From: an uncultured Clostridia bacterium
Lineage (GTDB): Bacteria; Bacillota; Clostridia; Oscillospirales; Ruminococcaceae
DNA length: 64,000 nt
Direction: 5' to 3'
NCBI GenBank assembly: GCA_944382845.1
Contig: CALWNN010000079.1
Coordinates: forward strand, 1-64,000
Shown: in pieces, positions 17,681 through 27,270 of the stretch
Layout of the letters: every line of letters begins with the position of its first letter
How positions within the stretch are numbered: the stretch's first letter is position 1
The notes under the pieces: generated by a model
Databases searched by the model: none
Told to the model about the DNA's origin: nothing
Seen by the model: the letters and a program-made list of their open reading frames with translations, nothing else
Translations under genes and position numbers: made by a program

Positions 17681-17682
17681 GA

Positions 17683-17711
17683 TTGACAAATCCAAAGTGG
17701 AAGTTTATAAT
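17683..17711 (+). promoter_or_regulatory. Consensus sigma-A promoter of the VWA operon
   Basis: TTGACA (17683-17688), 17-bp spacer, TATAAT (17706-17711). The GTG start of the VWA gene lies 34 bases downstream behind AGGGAGGG. The match to consensus suggests strong basal transcription. Confidence 0.85.
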
Positions 17712-17744
17712 TAAAGTGTATAAAATTTATAGGGAGGGATTGCT

Positions 17745-20700
17745 GTGAACGGTATTTTGCAAATAGGAATAGGACTGCTTCCAGCCGTAGCGGCGCTGTG
17801 GTTTATTCTTGTAAAAAGAAAAGCCGCTGGATTAAAAAATGTATTTTGCGTGCTTGGAATGACTGCAATTTGTCTTGGCACTGTTGCAGGGGGCGTGGCT
17901 TTCGGCTCAGGGGGAGTCCGGACGGAAAAACAGATGTCAAAGGAGGATATGATATCCTTTGCAAACGCTCTTGTTGAAAACGGCGGAATGGATTTTGCTT
18001 CTGAGGTAATAGATGATTACAGCGATATTTACGGCTATGACGAGGAATGTTCTCTGCTGAGCGCAAGAATCTTTGCGTCTCAGGGGGATTATATCCGTGC
18101 AAACGGAATTTATCAGAGGCTTATTGCTGACAAGAAATTTTCCGACAGGATAAAAGATGAGGCTGAACTTGTAAAGACAAAGTGCGAGCAAAACGAAATA
18201 GATAACACTCTTGCGGATTATATAACCGAAATCGGAGAAGACCCGGCTGAATACGGCATAAAGAGTTATGACGAGTCGGATAAGGTCACTTCGGGACAGG
18301 TTCTTGAGGCTGTTCTTGCCGGAATAAATAAGGACAATGAAAAGGCTGATGAAACTATAGTTGACTGTGCGGCGTATGCTGTAACTGCCGGCGAATATTA
18401 CAGCAACTTTTTTGACGATGATTCAGATATAAGCAGGTCAGATGTAAAAAAGCTTATTAAGAAAATGAATTCTGCAGGTGAAAATGAAGACAGCGTGTTC
18501 TCTCTTGACGTAATGAGAATGGCAAGACTGAAAATGCTTGTTCTATCGGGAGAATACGGAGAAATTGCAGGAAAGATAAATAATAACGCATCTTACGATG
18601 AACTTATAATAGCCACCGAACTTTATGTTTCCGACAAGGTCGATGAAGATGATTTTTCAACTGATTATTCAGAAATCTCCGAAAATGATGTCGAAAAGGT
18701 TCTTGAAAAGGTAAAAAAGTTAAGCGATAAGCTTTCAGAGGATATGTCCGGGAAAGAAAGAAAAGACCTTGACGAACGTGTTGAAGCAATTGAAAAACAG
18801 CTTGAAGCTCCATCACTTTCAAAGGTAAAGGGCGAACTTGAGGAAAAAGCTGAAAGCGAGGCCGGAACAGATAAATCAAAGGTTTATCTTTCTGTTGCTA
18901 AGATAGATAATTATTTTGGAAACGAACAAGCATCTGAAACAAACATAAATAAGGCTATATATAACAGTCCCGACTGCGAGGACAGCGACTATACAGTTCC
19001 TATGTCTCAGATTATCAGCGTTATTGACAACGACGGAACGACCGATACGGAAGATATCAAAAACGTAAGCGAGTATGTAGAAGCCGTCCTTGATAACTCG
19101 ACCACTATCGGAAAGCTTGACCTCCAAGCAGGCTCCGACAGTGAAGAGCAACAGAATCAAGAGCAGACGGGAACCGGCGAGAGTTCCGTTTCCGATAAAT
19201 TCTCCGATACCATGACCGACTATGTAAGTAAGATAAAAAGCGTTATTTCTATCGGAAAAATCAATACAGATGAGTTTGATACCATATCCGCTCAGGTTCA
19301 GATAGCAAGCGAATTTGCCGATACTCCCGAAAAGCTTAAAAAGGTGCTGTCGGTTTACGACTGCGGCGTCAGAATCGAAGATTATACAATTGAAAAGCTT
19401 GATTTTGACTGCTCGAATATTATGCTTATATGTGACGTTTCGGGAAGCATGAGCGACAGTATTGAATCCCTTAAGACCGCTGTTTCAGAGTTTGTAAGCA
19501 ATAAAACCGAAGATGAAAACATTGCTGTTGTAAAGTTTGAAAGCTCTGTAACCGGAGAGGCGGATTTTTCAAGCACCGACGAACAGCTTCAGAACTTTAT
19601 ATCAAATATGAGCGCCGGCGGAGGAACGGCTATTTACTCCACAACGTACAACAAGCTTGAGGAATTTAACGGATCTGAAAAGTCAAATGATATTTTCATA
19701 GTTATGACCGACGGCGAGGACGGAGATTATGCCGACGGCGAAATGATAGCAGAACTCGGAGAACTTGCCCGGTCAAAGGGAGTTACTCTGTATACTCTCG
19801 GACTTGGTTCGTCTGTCAATACAGATTATCTTCTGAGTATTGCAAACGCAGGAAACGGTGACTTTGTTTACGTTTCAGATGCGACAAGCCTTGAAAAGTT
19901 CTATGATATGCTCCATGAACAGCTTGCAAACCAGTATCTTATCACCTATACCGCAAGAGATACTTTTACATCGTATGGAAGAACTCTTGAAGTTGCAATA
20001 AGAGAAGAAAATATAAAGGACGTAAAGACATATAATCTCGAATCGTATTTTGATAATCCTGACGGTACTGTAAATGTGCTTCCTATCGTGGGAACAGTCC
20101 ACGGACTCAGCACAAGGTTCATAATCAAGGGAAACGCTGATACGTCGAACAGTCTTATAGGTACCGGATTCAAAGAGGACGTGAATGCAACCCTTGAACT
20201 TAAGGGAAATATAGATTACAATATTGAACTTACATATGTGAGCGATACTGAATACAGCCTTACTGTCCCCGCAACGATTGCAGTGGGCACATATGACGTT
20301 GAAGTAACTCTCAACGGCAGACGGGTCGTTATTGAAAACGGACTTACTGTTGCAAATCCGGGAAGCGAAAAGAAGCTTGAATTTGGTCCGTATGTTTTCA
20401 CGGCAATTGAAATTGCAGAGCAGTCTGGCGGAAGCTATCTGCTAAGAGGAAACGTTGCGATGAACGGCTGGCTGAAATTCAAGGACGATCTGGTTATAAC
20501 CGGAGATGTTAAAAATGGCGGGTCTGTTCGGGTGAGCGACTACGGCGGTTCATATATAACATATGATAAGTCAACAGCCGTGGGAGTGGGAGCGTTCTTT
20601 GCAGAATACGGCATTTCTGCAGATATACCTGCCTTGGGAGATTTCACACTGTATAATGACGGCAACACGGAAGAAAATTATGAGAATTATCTTGTTGACG

Positions 20701-21812
20701 ACATAACACCGGGGCTGATGAAGATATTTAATCTTATAAATGTTTCCAATGTCAGCGTAAATCTCTATCCCGATAAGATAACGGGAAATCTCAAATCAGG
20801 CTCAACAGCGTTTCCGGGACAAAGCACCATATTCAAATGCCTTACGGATTCTGATATTTTTAAATTTGAAGTTGACGAAAAAATAGTATTTACCGACAAG
20901 AATATAGGACTTAAAATGAAAAGGGAAGTTGACAACATCGTTGATACGGTAAACTATATCAGAGGAACAATGATGAACGCACCGGTGAATTTCGCCGCTG
21001 ATGGATTGAAATATGATATAGACACTATCAAGAACAAATATTCATTCGGATTTATGCTTACCCTTGGCTGGTTTGATACTGAATTGGGCGCAGATGTTTC
21101 AATGAAGGACGGACTTGGATTTTCAAAGATCGACGGATTTGTTATCCATGTGGACCATGACTTCACTCACCCTATAGGCGGTATACCGATCACTTTCAGC
21201 GACTTCTCATTCGGAGCGGAAAATATACAGGAAGCCGTACAGAATAATAATTTCGGTAACGTTACCTTTAAAGCGGGACTTTCTATATCTGCTGTAAAGC
21301 TCTCAGCGATTGCTCCCGGAATATCAAAGGTCATCGGAGATTTTTCACTGCTTTCCCTTGATGAAACAGAATTCAAGCTCAGAATCGAACCGTTTATGAT
21401 GTCTGCAAAAACAGAACTGAAATTTTTGGGAGATATAAAGCTTGCGGAATCAGAGCTTGAGTACGGAACTTTCGACTACACCAATCTTATTCTCGGAATA
21501 GAAAATGAAGAAACCAAAGGATTCAGAGCAATGCTCTCAGCGGGACTTGTGTGGGAAGGCTCCAATTGTAACGTCAATATTACCGGAACGGGCGAATTGA
21601 GCGTTCATTCAAAATTTACGGGAGTCAAATATCAAGGCACAGGCAAATTTGATATCCAGTGGTGGATTCTGAATTACGAAGTAAGCAAGGAAGGAGAAGT
21701 AACCCTTGGACTTCAGACGACTCAAAGCGGTCAAAAACAGTTCGTGCTTGCAATAAGAGAAATAAAATCCAACGGCAAGGTAAAAAAGACAATGTATACT
21801 TTGGACGCCTGA
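17745..21812 (+). CDS. Large membrane-anchored von Willebrand factor A domain protein
   Basis: A 1355-residue protein of unrecognised family. Two hydrophobic segments at about residues 5-24 and 31-52 are separated by basic KRKAAGLK, so both ends should face outside. Residues about 65-330 are helical, TPR-like and acidic; a coiled-coil segment rich in Lys/Glu follows to about 400, then a Glu/Ser linker. A VWA domain spans about 550-735 with a complete MIDAS: Asp564-x-Ser566-x-Ser568, Thr628, and Asp656 in MTDGED. The last 600 residues are beta-rich, with Ig-like repeats and a late segment full of Gly and aromatic residues. It is followed after 39 bases by the membrane protein at 21852. A metal-dependent adhesion or assembly role is inferred. 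Confidence 0.8.
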   Translation: MNGILQIGIGLLPAVAALWFILVKRKAAGLKNVFCVLGMTAICLGTVAGGVAFGSGGVRTEKQMSKEDMISFANALVENGGMDFASEVIDDYSDIYGYDEECSLLSARIFASQGDYIRANGIYQRLIADKKFSDRIKDEAELVKTKCEQNEIDNTLADYITEIGEDPAEYGIKSYDESDKVTSGQVLEAVLAGINKDNEKADETIVDCAAYAVTAGEYYSNFFDDDSDISRSDVKKLIKKMNSAGENEDSVFSLDVMRMARLKMLVLSGEYGEIAGKINNNASYDELIIATELYVSDKVDEDDFSTDYSEISENDVEKVLEKVKKLSDKLSEDMSGKERKDLDERVEAIEKQLEAPSLSKVKGELEEKAESEAGTDKSKVYLSVAKIDNYFGNEQASETNINKAIYNSPDCEDSDYTVPMSQIISVIDNDGTTDTEDIKNVSEYVEAVLDNSTTIGKLDLQAGSDSEEQQNQEQTGTGESSVSDKFSDTMTDYVSKIKSVISIGKINTDEFDTISAQVQIASEFADTPEKLKKVLSVYDCGVRIEDYTIEKLDFDCSNIMLICDVSGSMSDSIESLKTAVSEFVSNKTEDENIAVVKFESSVTGEADFSSTDEQLQNFISNMSAGGGTAIYSTTYNKLEEFNGSEKSNDIFIVMTDGEDGDYADGEMIAELGELARSKGVTLYTLGLGSSVNTDYLLSIANAGNGDFVYVSDATSLEKFYDMLHEQLANQYLITYTARDTFTSYGRTLEVAIREENIKDVKTYNLESYFDNPDGTVNVLPIVGTVHGLSTRFIIKGNADTSNSLIGTGFKEDVNATLELKGNIDYNIELTYVSDTEYSLTVPATIAVGTYDVEVTLNGRRVVIENGLTVANPGSEKKLEFGPYVFTAIEIAEQSGGSYLLRGNVAMNGWLKFKDDLVITGDVKNGGSVRVSDYGGSYITYDKSTAVGVGAFFAEYGISADIPALGDFTLYNDGNTEENYENYLVDDITPGLMKIFNLINVSNVSVNLYPDKITGNLKSGSTAFPGQSTIFKCLTDSDIFKFEVDEKIVFTDKNIGLKMKREVDNIVDTVNYIRGTMMNAPVNFAADGLKYDIDTIKNKYSFGFMLTLGWFDTELGADVSMKDGLGFSKIDGFVIHVDHDFTHPIGGIPITFSDFSFGAENIQEAVQNNNFGNVTFKAGLSISAVKLSAIAPGISKVIGDFSLLSLDETEFKLRIEPFMMSAKTELKFLGDIKLAESELEYGTFDYTNLILGIENEETKGFRAMLSAGLVWEGSNCNVNITGTGELSVHSKFTGVKYQGTGKFDIQWWILNYEVSKEGEVTLGLQTTQSGQKQFVLAIREIKSNGKVKKTMYTLDA

Positions 21813-21851
21813 TAGAATTCAAATATATATTATTCAAGGGGAATCTGACAA

Positions 21852-23738
21852 ATGAAAAAAATTAAATTAAAAAAATTATATTCCGGGCTTATCTGTTTTG
21901 CTGCTGCTTTTGCAATGATCCTTTCTTCAGGCGCTGTAAACAGTATGAATGCTTACGCTGAAACCGTTACCACAACACTTGCCGAAATGAAGCAGGAGGG
22001 CGAGCTTATTGCGGTCTTCACATTTGATAAGGAAAAGCCGTCAATAACTCTTGTTTCTCCTTCGGGAGATAAATATACCGAATCTTCCTCGGGAATTGAG
22101 TTTGCTGAGGGGGATAACTGGTGTACCTTTAAAATAACTGATGCCGAAACGGGAATATGGACTGTTGAGTACGACCGCGGAGAAAATACGGAATTTGATT
22201 TTTCTGTAATGAACGGTACAGAGGCAATTGCTATTCAAAACTTTACTGTAAACAACATTTCCGGCACTGAGGCGGAGGTTTCATTTCTTTCCGAAATGGG
22301 AAGCATCACTGAAGAATATAATTACATAATAAGCGCAGTTATCGGCGAGGACAGCGGTGCAAGAGAGCTTGCTTCGGGCAAAGCTGTCCTCGGCGAGCAA
22401 ACCAACCTCAAAGTCGACCTTTCAAAGCTTTCTTCATATTCTGATTATAAGCTTCTTCTTGAGGTTTATTACGAGGGAGCAACAGAGGTTTCAGACGCGG
22501 TGTATTCTGACAGCTTTTCCTACGCAAACCCCAACGAGGGCGAACCCGTTTCAGATTTCAAGCTCTATGTTGACAGCGCACAGGGAAGCGTAAGGGTTGA
22601 CTGGGGAGAGTTTTCCGATTACAGGGCTGACGGATATGCAGTAATATGTTATGCGGACGATAATAAGGACGAGCCTGTTTACACAAGCGATCTCATGACC
22701 GAAACAGCCTGCGAATTCAGCTATCCTTTTGACACGATGAAAATCGAGGTTGAACTTTATAAAAGCACAGACAGCGTTCTTTCTAAGGCTATCTCAAAAA
22801 CAATCGATTTTGAAAACGGCGAGTATCTTAAAATCAATACCGAAGACATGACAAACTCCGCTCAGGCGGAAATCGCTTATAATGCCGCCAATGACGCAAT
22901 ACTCAGAGTTGTTGTAAACGAAGAAGAGGCAATAGAATATAACATCAGCGGACAAAGCACGGCAGGAATCTCACTTTCGCAGGGAACAAATTCTTTCTAC
23001 TGCGAGTTTGAGGGTGAAAACGGAATAATTTACACCGCTTCAAAAGAGATATATGTTTCAAATATAACTCCGGAGATAATTCTTTATGAGAATCTTTCAG
23101 GTAAAAGCTTTGACAAGGGAACGATCACTGTTTCGGGAAAAGCTGTAAACGCATCTAAAGTAACTGTAAACGGAAATGAAATAACTCTTTCCGATAATGG
23201 AGAATTTTCGTTTGAAGCGGAGATAAAGGAAAAGATAAACAATTATCTTGTTGAAGCTGAAAGCGTTACGGGAAATATCACTAATCAGAATGTTGAGTTA
23301 AAGCTTAAAAGCGCAAACGGAAGCATCCTTTCAAACTCAAGCTATCTTCCTCTAATAGTTTCACTTTGCGCAAGCGCAGTAATCATAATATTAGGATTTG
23401 TGTTTCTAAAGAATAATCCCAATTCCAAAGTCAAAGGTGCGTCAAAGAGCATTAATCCAAGGACAAACCGAATTATTCTTGTTGTAGCGGACGTTCTCGC
23501 TATTGTAACGGAAGTTATCTGCATAATTAAATTTATTGCGCTTTATAAAATTGTAAACGGCATTGAGTTTATCCGGATAGCAGAAGACTCAACTGCAAAA
23601 GCACTAAAATACCTTAACGCAGAAACAAGAGGCGGAATAATAATTATTGCGCTGGGCGTTCTTATAATTCTTCTCGAAATATTTACCTTTGCAGCGTTCA
23701 GGAAAAAAATTCTGCGGAAACAAAAAAATAAAGAATAA
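21852..23738 (+). CDS. Secreted Ig/FnIII-like protein with C-terminal membrane helices
   Basis: A 628-residue protein of no family I can name. A signal peptide is visible (basic MKKIKLKKLYSGLICFAAAF..., probable cut near AYAETV, residue about 36). Residues about 40-490 are beta-rich and built of Ig/fibronectin-like units; one copy near 235-310 has VDWGEFSDYRADGYAVICY, typical of FnIII strand B-C, and one near 415-460 has GTITVSGKAVNASKVTVNGNEI. Three hydrophobic segments close the protein (about 498-518, 538-560 and 592-615) with a basic tail. It is the second gene of the VWA operon and ends before a strong terminator. The two proteins probably act together at the cell surface. Confidence 0.75.
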   Translation: MKKIKLKKLYSGLICFAAAFAMILSSGAVNSMNAYAETVTTTLAEMKQEGELIAVFTFDKEKPSITLVSPSGDKYTESSSGIEFAEGDNWCTFKITDAETGIWTVEYDRGENTEFDFSVMNGTEAIAIQNFTVNNISGTEAEVSFLSEMGSITEEYNYIISAVIGEDSGARELASGKAVLGEQTNLKVDLSKLSSYSDYKLLLEVYYEGATEVSDAVYSDSFSYANPNEGEPVSDFKLYVDSAQGSVRVDWGEFSDYRADGYAVICYADDNKDEPVYTSDLMTETACEFSYPFDTMKIEVELYKSTDSVLSKAISKTIDFENGEYLKINTEDMTNSAQAEIAYNAANDAILRVVVNEEEAIEYNISGQSTAGISLSQGTNSFYCEFEGENGIIYTASKEIYVSNITPEIILYENLSGKSFDKGTITVSGKAVNASKVTVNGNEITLSDNGEFSFEAEIKEKINNYLVEAESVTGNITNQNVELKLKSANGSILSNSSYLPLIVSLCASAVIIILGFVFLKNNPNSKVKGASKSINPRTNRIILVVADVLAIVTEVICIIKFIALYKIVNGIEFIRIAEDSTAKALKYLNAETRGGIIIIALGVLIILLEIFTFAAFRKKILRKQKNKE

Positions 23739-23764
23739 AAAGTAATTCAGATCTAATGCCTGCG

Positions 23765-23797
23765 GACCGGTTTTTCCTATTAAACCGGTCTGCTTTT
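23765..23797 (+). terminator. Terminator of the VWA operon
   Basis: GACCGGTTT (23765-23773) and AAACCGGTC (23782-23790) form a perfect 9-bp stem, followed by TGCTTTTTT. Confidence 0.9.
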
Positions 23798-23967
23798 TTG
23801 ATATGTTTTTGTGGAATTGCTTATCCCGGTAATGTCTGGAGAAAAGAACCTAAACGTGATATTCTTTGTCTTTTGGACGGAATTTATATTAATATTGACG
23901 CCGACCGCTGCGTTAAAAAAATCTAAATTTTTACTGTAAACAGACAATCCTGAGGAGATTTTTGCTA

Positions 23968-23996
23968 TTGACAAAATCATGCCCAGGGTTTATAAT
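23968..23996 (+). promoter_or_regulatory. Consensus sigma-A promoter of the hydrogenase operon
   Basis: TTGACA (23968-23973), 17-bp spacer, TATAAT (23991-23996). The first coding start is 158 bases downstream, leaving a leader of about 150 bases. Confidence 0.85.
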
Positions 23997-24000
23997 TTAA

Positions 24001-24113
24001 TTGATATTATGTGCGTAAAAAGTGCGGAAATTTTTCTTTTGGGTGTGGCTTTGGGTCGTAATATCAATTCATCAGAATCAGTATTCATAGGCTGCAACCG
24101 GCGCAGCTTTTTT
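24001..24113 (+). promoter_or_regulatory. Structured leader with attenuator-type terminator before the hydrogenase operon
   Basis: Right at the predicted transcript start TTGATATTA (24001-24009) pairs with TAATATCAA (24059-24067), closing a 49-base loop. A second hairpin, AGGCTGC (24089-24095) with GCAGCTT (24103-24109), is followed by six T (24108-24113) and looks like an intrinsic terminator 40 bases before the first gene. This arrangement is that of a riboswitch or attenuator. The loop matches no class I can identify with confidence. Confidence 0.5.
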
Positions 24114-24153
24114 GGAATGATGAGGTAATTTGACATTTAGGAGGAATAAAGAA

Positions 24154-24402
24154 ATGACTACAGTCAGCGTTTGTGTCGGAAGTTCGTGCCATTTAAAAGG
24201 CTCATATAATATTATAAACCTTCTCAAAGAAGCTGTAGAGAAAAATCAGCTTGATGAAAAGGTGGAGGTAAAGGCAGCCTTTTGTCTCGGAAAATGCCAG
24301 AACGGTGTTTCGATGAAGGTAGATGATGAGATAGTAACAGGAGTGAATACTGAAAATTTCTCTGAGATATTTGAAAAATATATTCTCAGCAAGGTAAAAT
24401 AA
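24154..24402 (+). CDS. Thioredoxin-like [2Fe-2S] ferredoxin domain protein (NuoE/HydC-like)
   Basis: An 82-residue protein matching the C-terminal half of NuoE/HydC-type subunits. The cluster ligands are visible as CVGSSCHLKGS (two Cys, residues about 6 and 11) and AAFCLGKCQNGVSMKV (two Cys, about 43 and 47). It should pass single electrons to the hydrogenase-type proteins encoded next. The ATG at 24154 has GGAGGAATAAAG upstream; the frame is open 24 bases further without a better site. The following gene begins 15 bases after its stop. First gene of the hydrogenase operon. Confidence 0.85.
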   Translation: MTTVSVCVGSSCHLKGSYNIINLLKEAVEKNQLDEKVEVKAAFCLGKCQNGVSMKVDDEIVTGVNTENFSEIFEKYILSKVK

Positions 24403-24417
24403 AGGTGGTTGACTGGG

Positions 24418-26094
24418 TTGAACAAATATCTCGGCTTAAAAAAATCAAACTGCAAAAACTGTTATAAATGTATAAGACACTGCCCGGTTAAGGCAATCAA
24501 ATTTTCCGATAACCAGGCCCATATCGTTGAGGACGAGTGTGTGCTTTGCGGTCAATGCTTTGTAAATTGTCCACAGAACGCAAAAGAAATCAGAAACGAC
24601 GTAGGCAGGGCAAAGGAGCTTATTGCTACCGGAAAACCTGTAATAGTAAGTATTGCACCGTCTTTTGTTGCAAATTTTGACAACGTTAACTTTACGTCAA
24701 TGAAAAATGCCCTTATAAAGCTTGGGTTTGCTGACGCTGAGGAAACGGCTGTCGGCGCTGCTATCGTGTCCGAAGCTTATGATAAAATGGTAAATGAAAA
24801 CCGGTCGGAGGTAATTATCTCCTCATGCTGTCATTCGGTGAACACCCTTATCCAAAAGTATTATCCCGAGGCAATATCACATCTTGCCCATGTTAAATCA
24901 CCAATGCTTGCTCATTGCGATAAGATCAAGCGCGAAAGAGGCGACTGCTACACTGTATTTATCGGACCTTGCATCTCTAAGAAGTCCGAGGCTGAGATGT
25001 ATGAGGGAATTACAGACTGCGTACTTACATATGAGGAGCTTACCGAGTGGATGATTGAGGAAAAAGTCACTTTTGAACCCTGCGAGGATACCGCTTCGGG
25101 GGGAAAGACAAGACTTTATCCCATAACAAGCGGAATACTAAAGACAATGAAAAAGGAAAACCCGGACTACGTTTATCTTGCTATCGACGGTATGGATAAC
25201 TGCATGAAGGCGCTTAAAGATGTGGTTGATGGAAATCTTTCAAATTGTTTTATCGAAATGTCTGCCTGTGCGGGAAGCTGTATCGGCGGACCTGTTATGG
25301 ATAAAAAGCACAGAGCCCTTGTAAGAGAGATTCTTGCTGTAAATAAATATGCTCCCGAAACAAAATTCAAATATGAAATGCCTGATGAGGATAAACTCAA
25401 AAAGGATATTCCTTTCATCGGACTTCATAGGACAATGCCGGGAAGCGCTGCTATTGCTGAAATTTTAAAGCAAATGGGTAAGCATAAGCCGGAAGATGAG
25501 CTTAACTGTGGCTCTTGCGGATATGATACCTGTCGTGAAAAGGCTGTTGCAGTTATTCAGGGAAAGGCTGACCTTTCGATGTGCTTGCCTTACCTTAAAG
25601 AAAAAGCTGAAAGCTTTTCGGATACGATCATAAAGAATACTCCTAATGGAATTATCGTGCTTAATGAGGATCTGGAGGTTCAGCAGATAAACAATGCCGC
25701 AAAGAATATTATGAATATAAAGTATTCGGGGGATGTTCTTGGAAATCCTGTTATCCGAATCCTTGAGCCGGGAATTTTCATGGACGTTCTGGCAACAGGC
25801 AAAAATGTTCATAACAAAAAGGTTTATCTTGCGGAATATGACAAGTACGTTGAAGAGACCATAATTTACGATAAGAGTTATCATATAGTTATGGCTATAA
25901 TGCGTGATATTACCGATGAAGAAAAGCAAAGGAATCGCAAGGAAGATATAAGCAGAAACGCTGTCGAAATAACAGATAAGGTAATTGAAAAACAGATGAG
26001 AGTCGTTCAGGAAATCGCTTCGCTTTTGGGTGAAACAACTGCTGAAACAAAAGTTGCTCTCACAAACCTTAAGGAGACGCTGACCGATGAATAA
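24418..26094 (+). CDS. hydS: Sensory [FeFe]-hydrogenase with C-terminal PAS domain (HydS-like)
   Basis: About 558 residues. Two [4Fe-4S] motifs open the protein: CKNCYKCIRHCP and CVLCGQCFVNCP. The H-cluster domain follows, with Cys137 in SSCCHSVN, Cys185 in IGPCISKK, and Cys284/Cys288 in EMSACAGSCIGGP. An additional cysteine motif near 361-380 (CGSCGYDTC) precedes a PAS domain at about 398-510. This order defines the group C putative H2-sensing hydrogenases. The L1 motif lacks the Pro of catalytic enzymes (CCH instead of CCP), which suits a sensor. A TTG at 24418 with AGGTGG nine bases upstream is preferred over the TTG at 24409. It overlaps the phosphatase gene by 8 bases. Confidence 0.88.
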   Translation: MNKYLGLKKSNCKNCYKCIRHCPVKAIKFSDNQAHIVEDECVLCGQCFVNCPQNAKEIRNDVGRAKELIATGKPVIVSIAPSFVANFDNVNFTSMKNALIKLGFADAEETAVGAAIVSEAYDKMVNENRSEVIISSCCHSVNTLIQKYYPEAISHLAHVKSPMLAHCDKIKRERGDCYTVFIGPCISKKSEAEMYEGITDCVLTYEELTEWMIEEKVTFEPCEDTASGGKTRLYPITSGILKTMKKENPDYVYLAIDGMDNCMKALKDVVDGNLSNCFIEMSACAGSCIGGPVMDKKHRALVREILAVNKYAPETKFKYEMPDEDKLKKDIPFIGLHRTMPGSAAIAEILKQMGKHKPEDELNCGSCGYDTCREKAVAVIQGKADLSMCLPYLKEKAESFSDTIIKNTPNGIIVLNEDLEVQQINNAAKNIMNIKYSGDVLGNPVIRILEPGIFMDVLATGKNVHNKKVYLAEYDKYVEETIIYDKSYHIVMAIMRDITDEEKQRNRKEDISRNAVEITDKVIEKQMRVVQEIASLLGETTAETKVALTNLKETLTDE

Positions 26095-27265
26095 TCTTTG
26101 TGCCGACGTGGGATACAGAAGTATCAATAAAAAAGGCGAACAGCTCTGCGGCGACCATGTAAAAATCATAAAGCAGGGCGAGGACAATATGATAATGGTT
26201 CTTGCCGACGGATTGGGAAGCGGCGTAAAGGCTTGTATCCTTTCAACACTTACTTCAACTATAATTTCAACAATGATGGCAAACAATATGTCTGTTGAGG
26301 AATGTGTAAGCACAATCGCTGCAACTCTCCCTGTGTGCGAGGTAAGAGGGATAGCGTATTCAACATTTACCATTATCCATATTATCGACAATGAAGAGGC
26401 TGAACTTATTCAGTTTGACAATCCTCATGTCATAATGCTCCGTGACGGGAAGAATTACGACTATCCGAAGAGCAGTATGGAAATCGGAGGAAAAACCATT
26501 TACCGTTCAAAAGTAAGTCTGAGAATCAACGACGTTTTTATCGCAATGTCCGACGGAGCTATTTATGCCGGTGTTGGAATGGAACTTAATTATGGCTGGC
26601 AGAGAAATAATATTATCGACTATATCGAAAAATATTACGAAAACGGACTTACCGCAAAAACAATTTCTTCAATCATTCTGGATAAATGCGAGGAACTTTA
26701 CGGCGGTCCCGGCATGGCCGGCGATGACACCACTATAGGTGCGATAAAAATAAGGGAAAGAAATCAGATAAATCTTCTTATAGGTCCGCCGTCAGATCCG
26801 GCAGACTGTAATAAAATGATGACTCTTTTCTTCTCGAAGGGCGGGAAACATATTGTCTGCGGCGGAACGACTTCCTCCATTGCGGCTCAGTACCTTGGAA
26901 AGACAGTCGTACCTGTGCTTGATTATATCGACCCGGAAATTCCTCCTATTGCAAAGATAGAAGGAGTTGACCTTGTAACGGAGGGAGTTATCACAATAAA
27001 TAAAGTTCTTAACTACGCCGAGGATTACCTTGGAAAAAACGAGCTCTATTTTGACTGGAGCGTTAAGGACGATGGGGCTTCGAGAATAGCAAGAATGTTG
27101 TTTGAAGAGGCTACCGACATAAACTTTTACGTTGGAAGAGCTGTTAATCCTGCTCACCAGAATCCTAATCTTCCTATTAATTTCAGTATAAAAATGCGCC
27201 TTGTTGACCAGCTTTCCGAATGTCTTGACAAAATGGGGAAACGCATCAAGGTAAGCTATTTTTAA
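26087..27265 (+). CDS. PP2C/SpoIIE-type serine phosphatase with extra C-terminal domain
   Basis: A 392-residue protein. Residues about 1-225 form a PP2C (SpoIIE-type) phosphatase: MIMVLADGLGSGVKACILSTL, VFIAMSDGAIYAGVG, and MAGDDTTIGAIKI supply the metal-binding aspartates. The remaining 165 residues (from NLLIGPPSDPADCNKMM) form a separate domain with GGTTSSIAAQYLG and a conserved-looking WSVKDDGASRIARMLFEEATDINFYVGRAVNPAH. It overlaps HydS by 8 bases, so HydS and phosphatase are likely produced together. The expected role is to turn the H2 or redox state read by HydS into dephosphorylation of an unknown protein. Confidence 0.85.
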   Translation: MNNLCADVGYRSINKKGEQLCGDHVKIIKQGEDNMIMVLADGLGSGVKACILSTLTSTIISTMMANNMSVEECVSTIAATLPVCEVRGIAYSTFTIIHIIDNEEAELIQFDNPHVIMLRDGKNYDYPKSSMEIGGKTIYRSKVSLRINDVFIAMSDGAIYAGVGMELNYGWQRNNIIDYIEKYYENGLTAKTISSIILDKCEELYGGPGMAGDDTTIGAIKIRERNQINLLIGPPSDPADCNKMMTLFFSKGGKHIVCGGTTSSIAAQYLGKTVVPVLDYIDPEIPPIAKIEGVDLVTEGVITINKVLNYAEDYLGKNELYFDWSVKDDGASRIARMLFEEATDINFYVGRAVNPAHQNPNLPINFSIKMRLVDQLSECLDKMGKRIKVSYF

Positions 27266-27270
27266 GGCTT

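Noticed and set aside
23780-23980. A 66-codon minus-strand frame between the VWA operon and the hydrogenase operon
   Set aside because: No ribosome binding site, it overlaps a terminator and the -35 box of the hydrogenase promoter, and its product is not recognisable.
25465-26391. A 308-codon open frame on the minus strand across hydS and the phosphatase gene
   Set aside because: It is antisense to two well-supported genes, has no ribosome binding site at its start, and its translation is rich in low-complexity hydrophobic runs with no family pattern.
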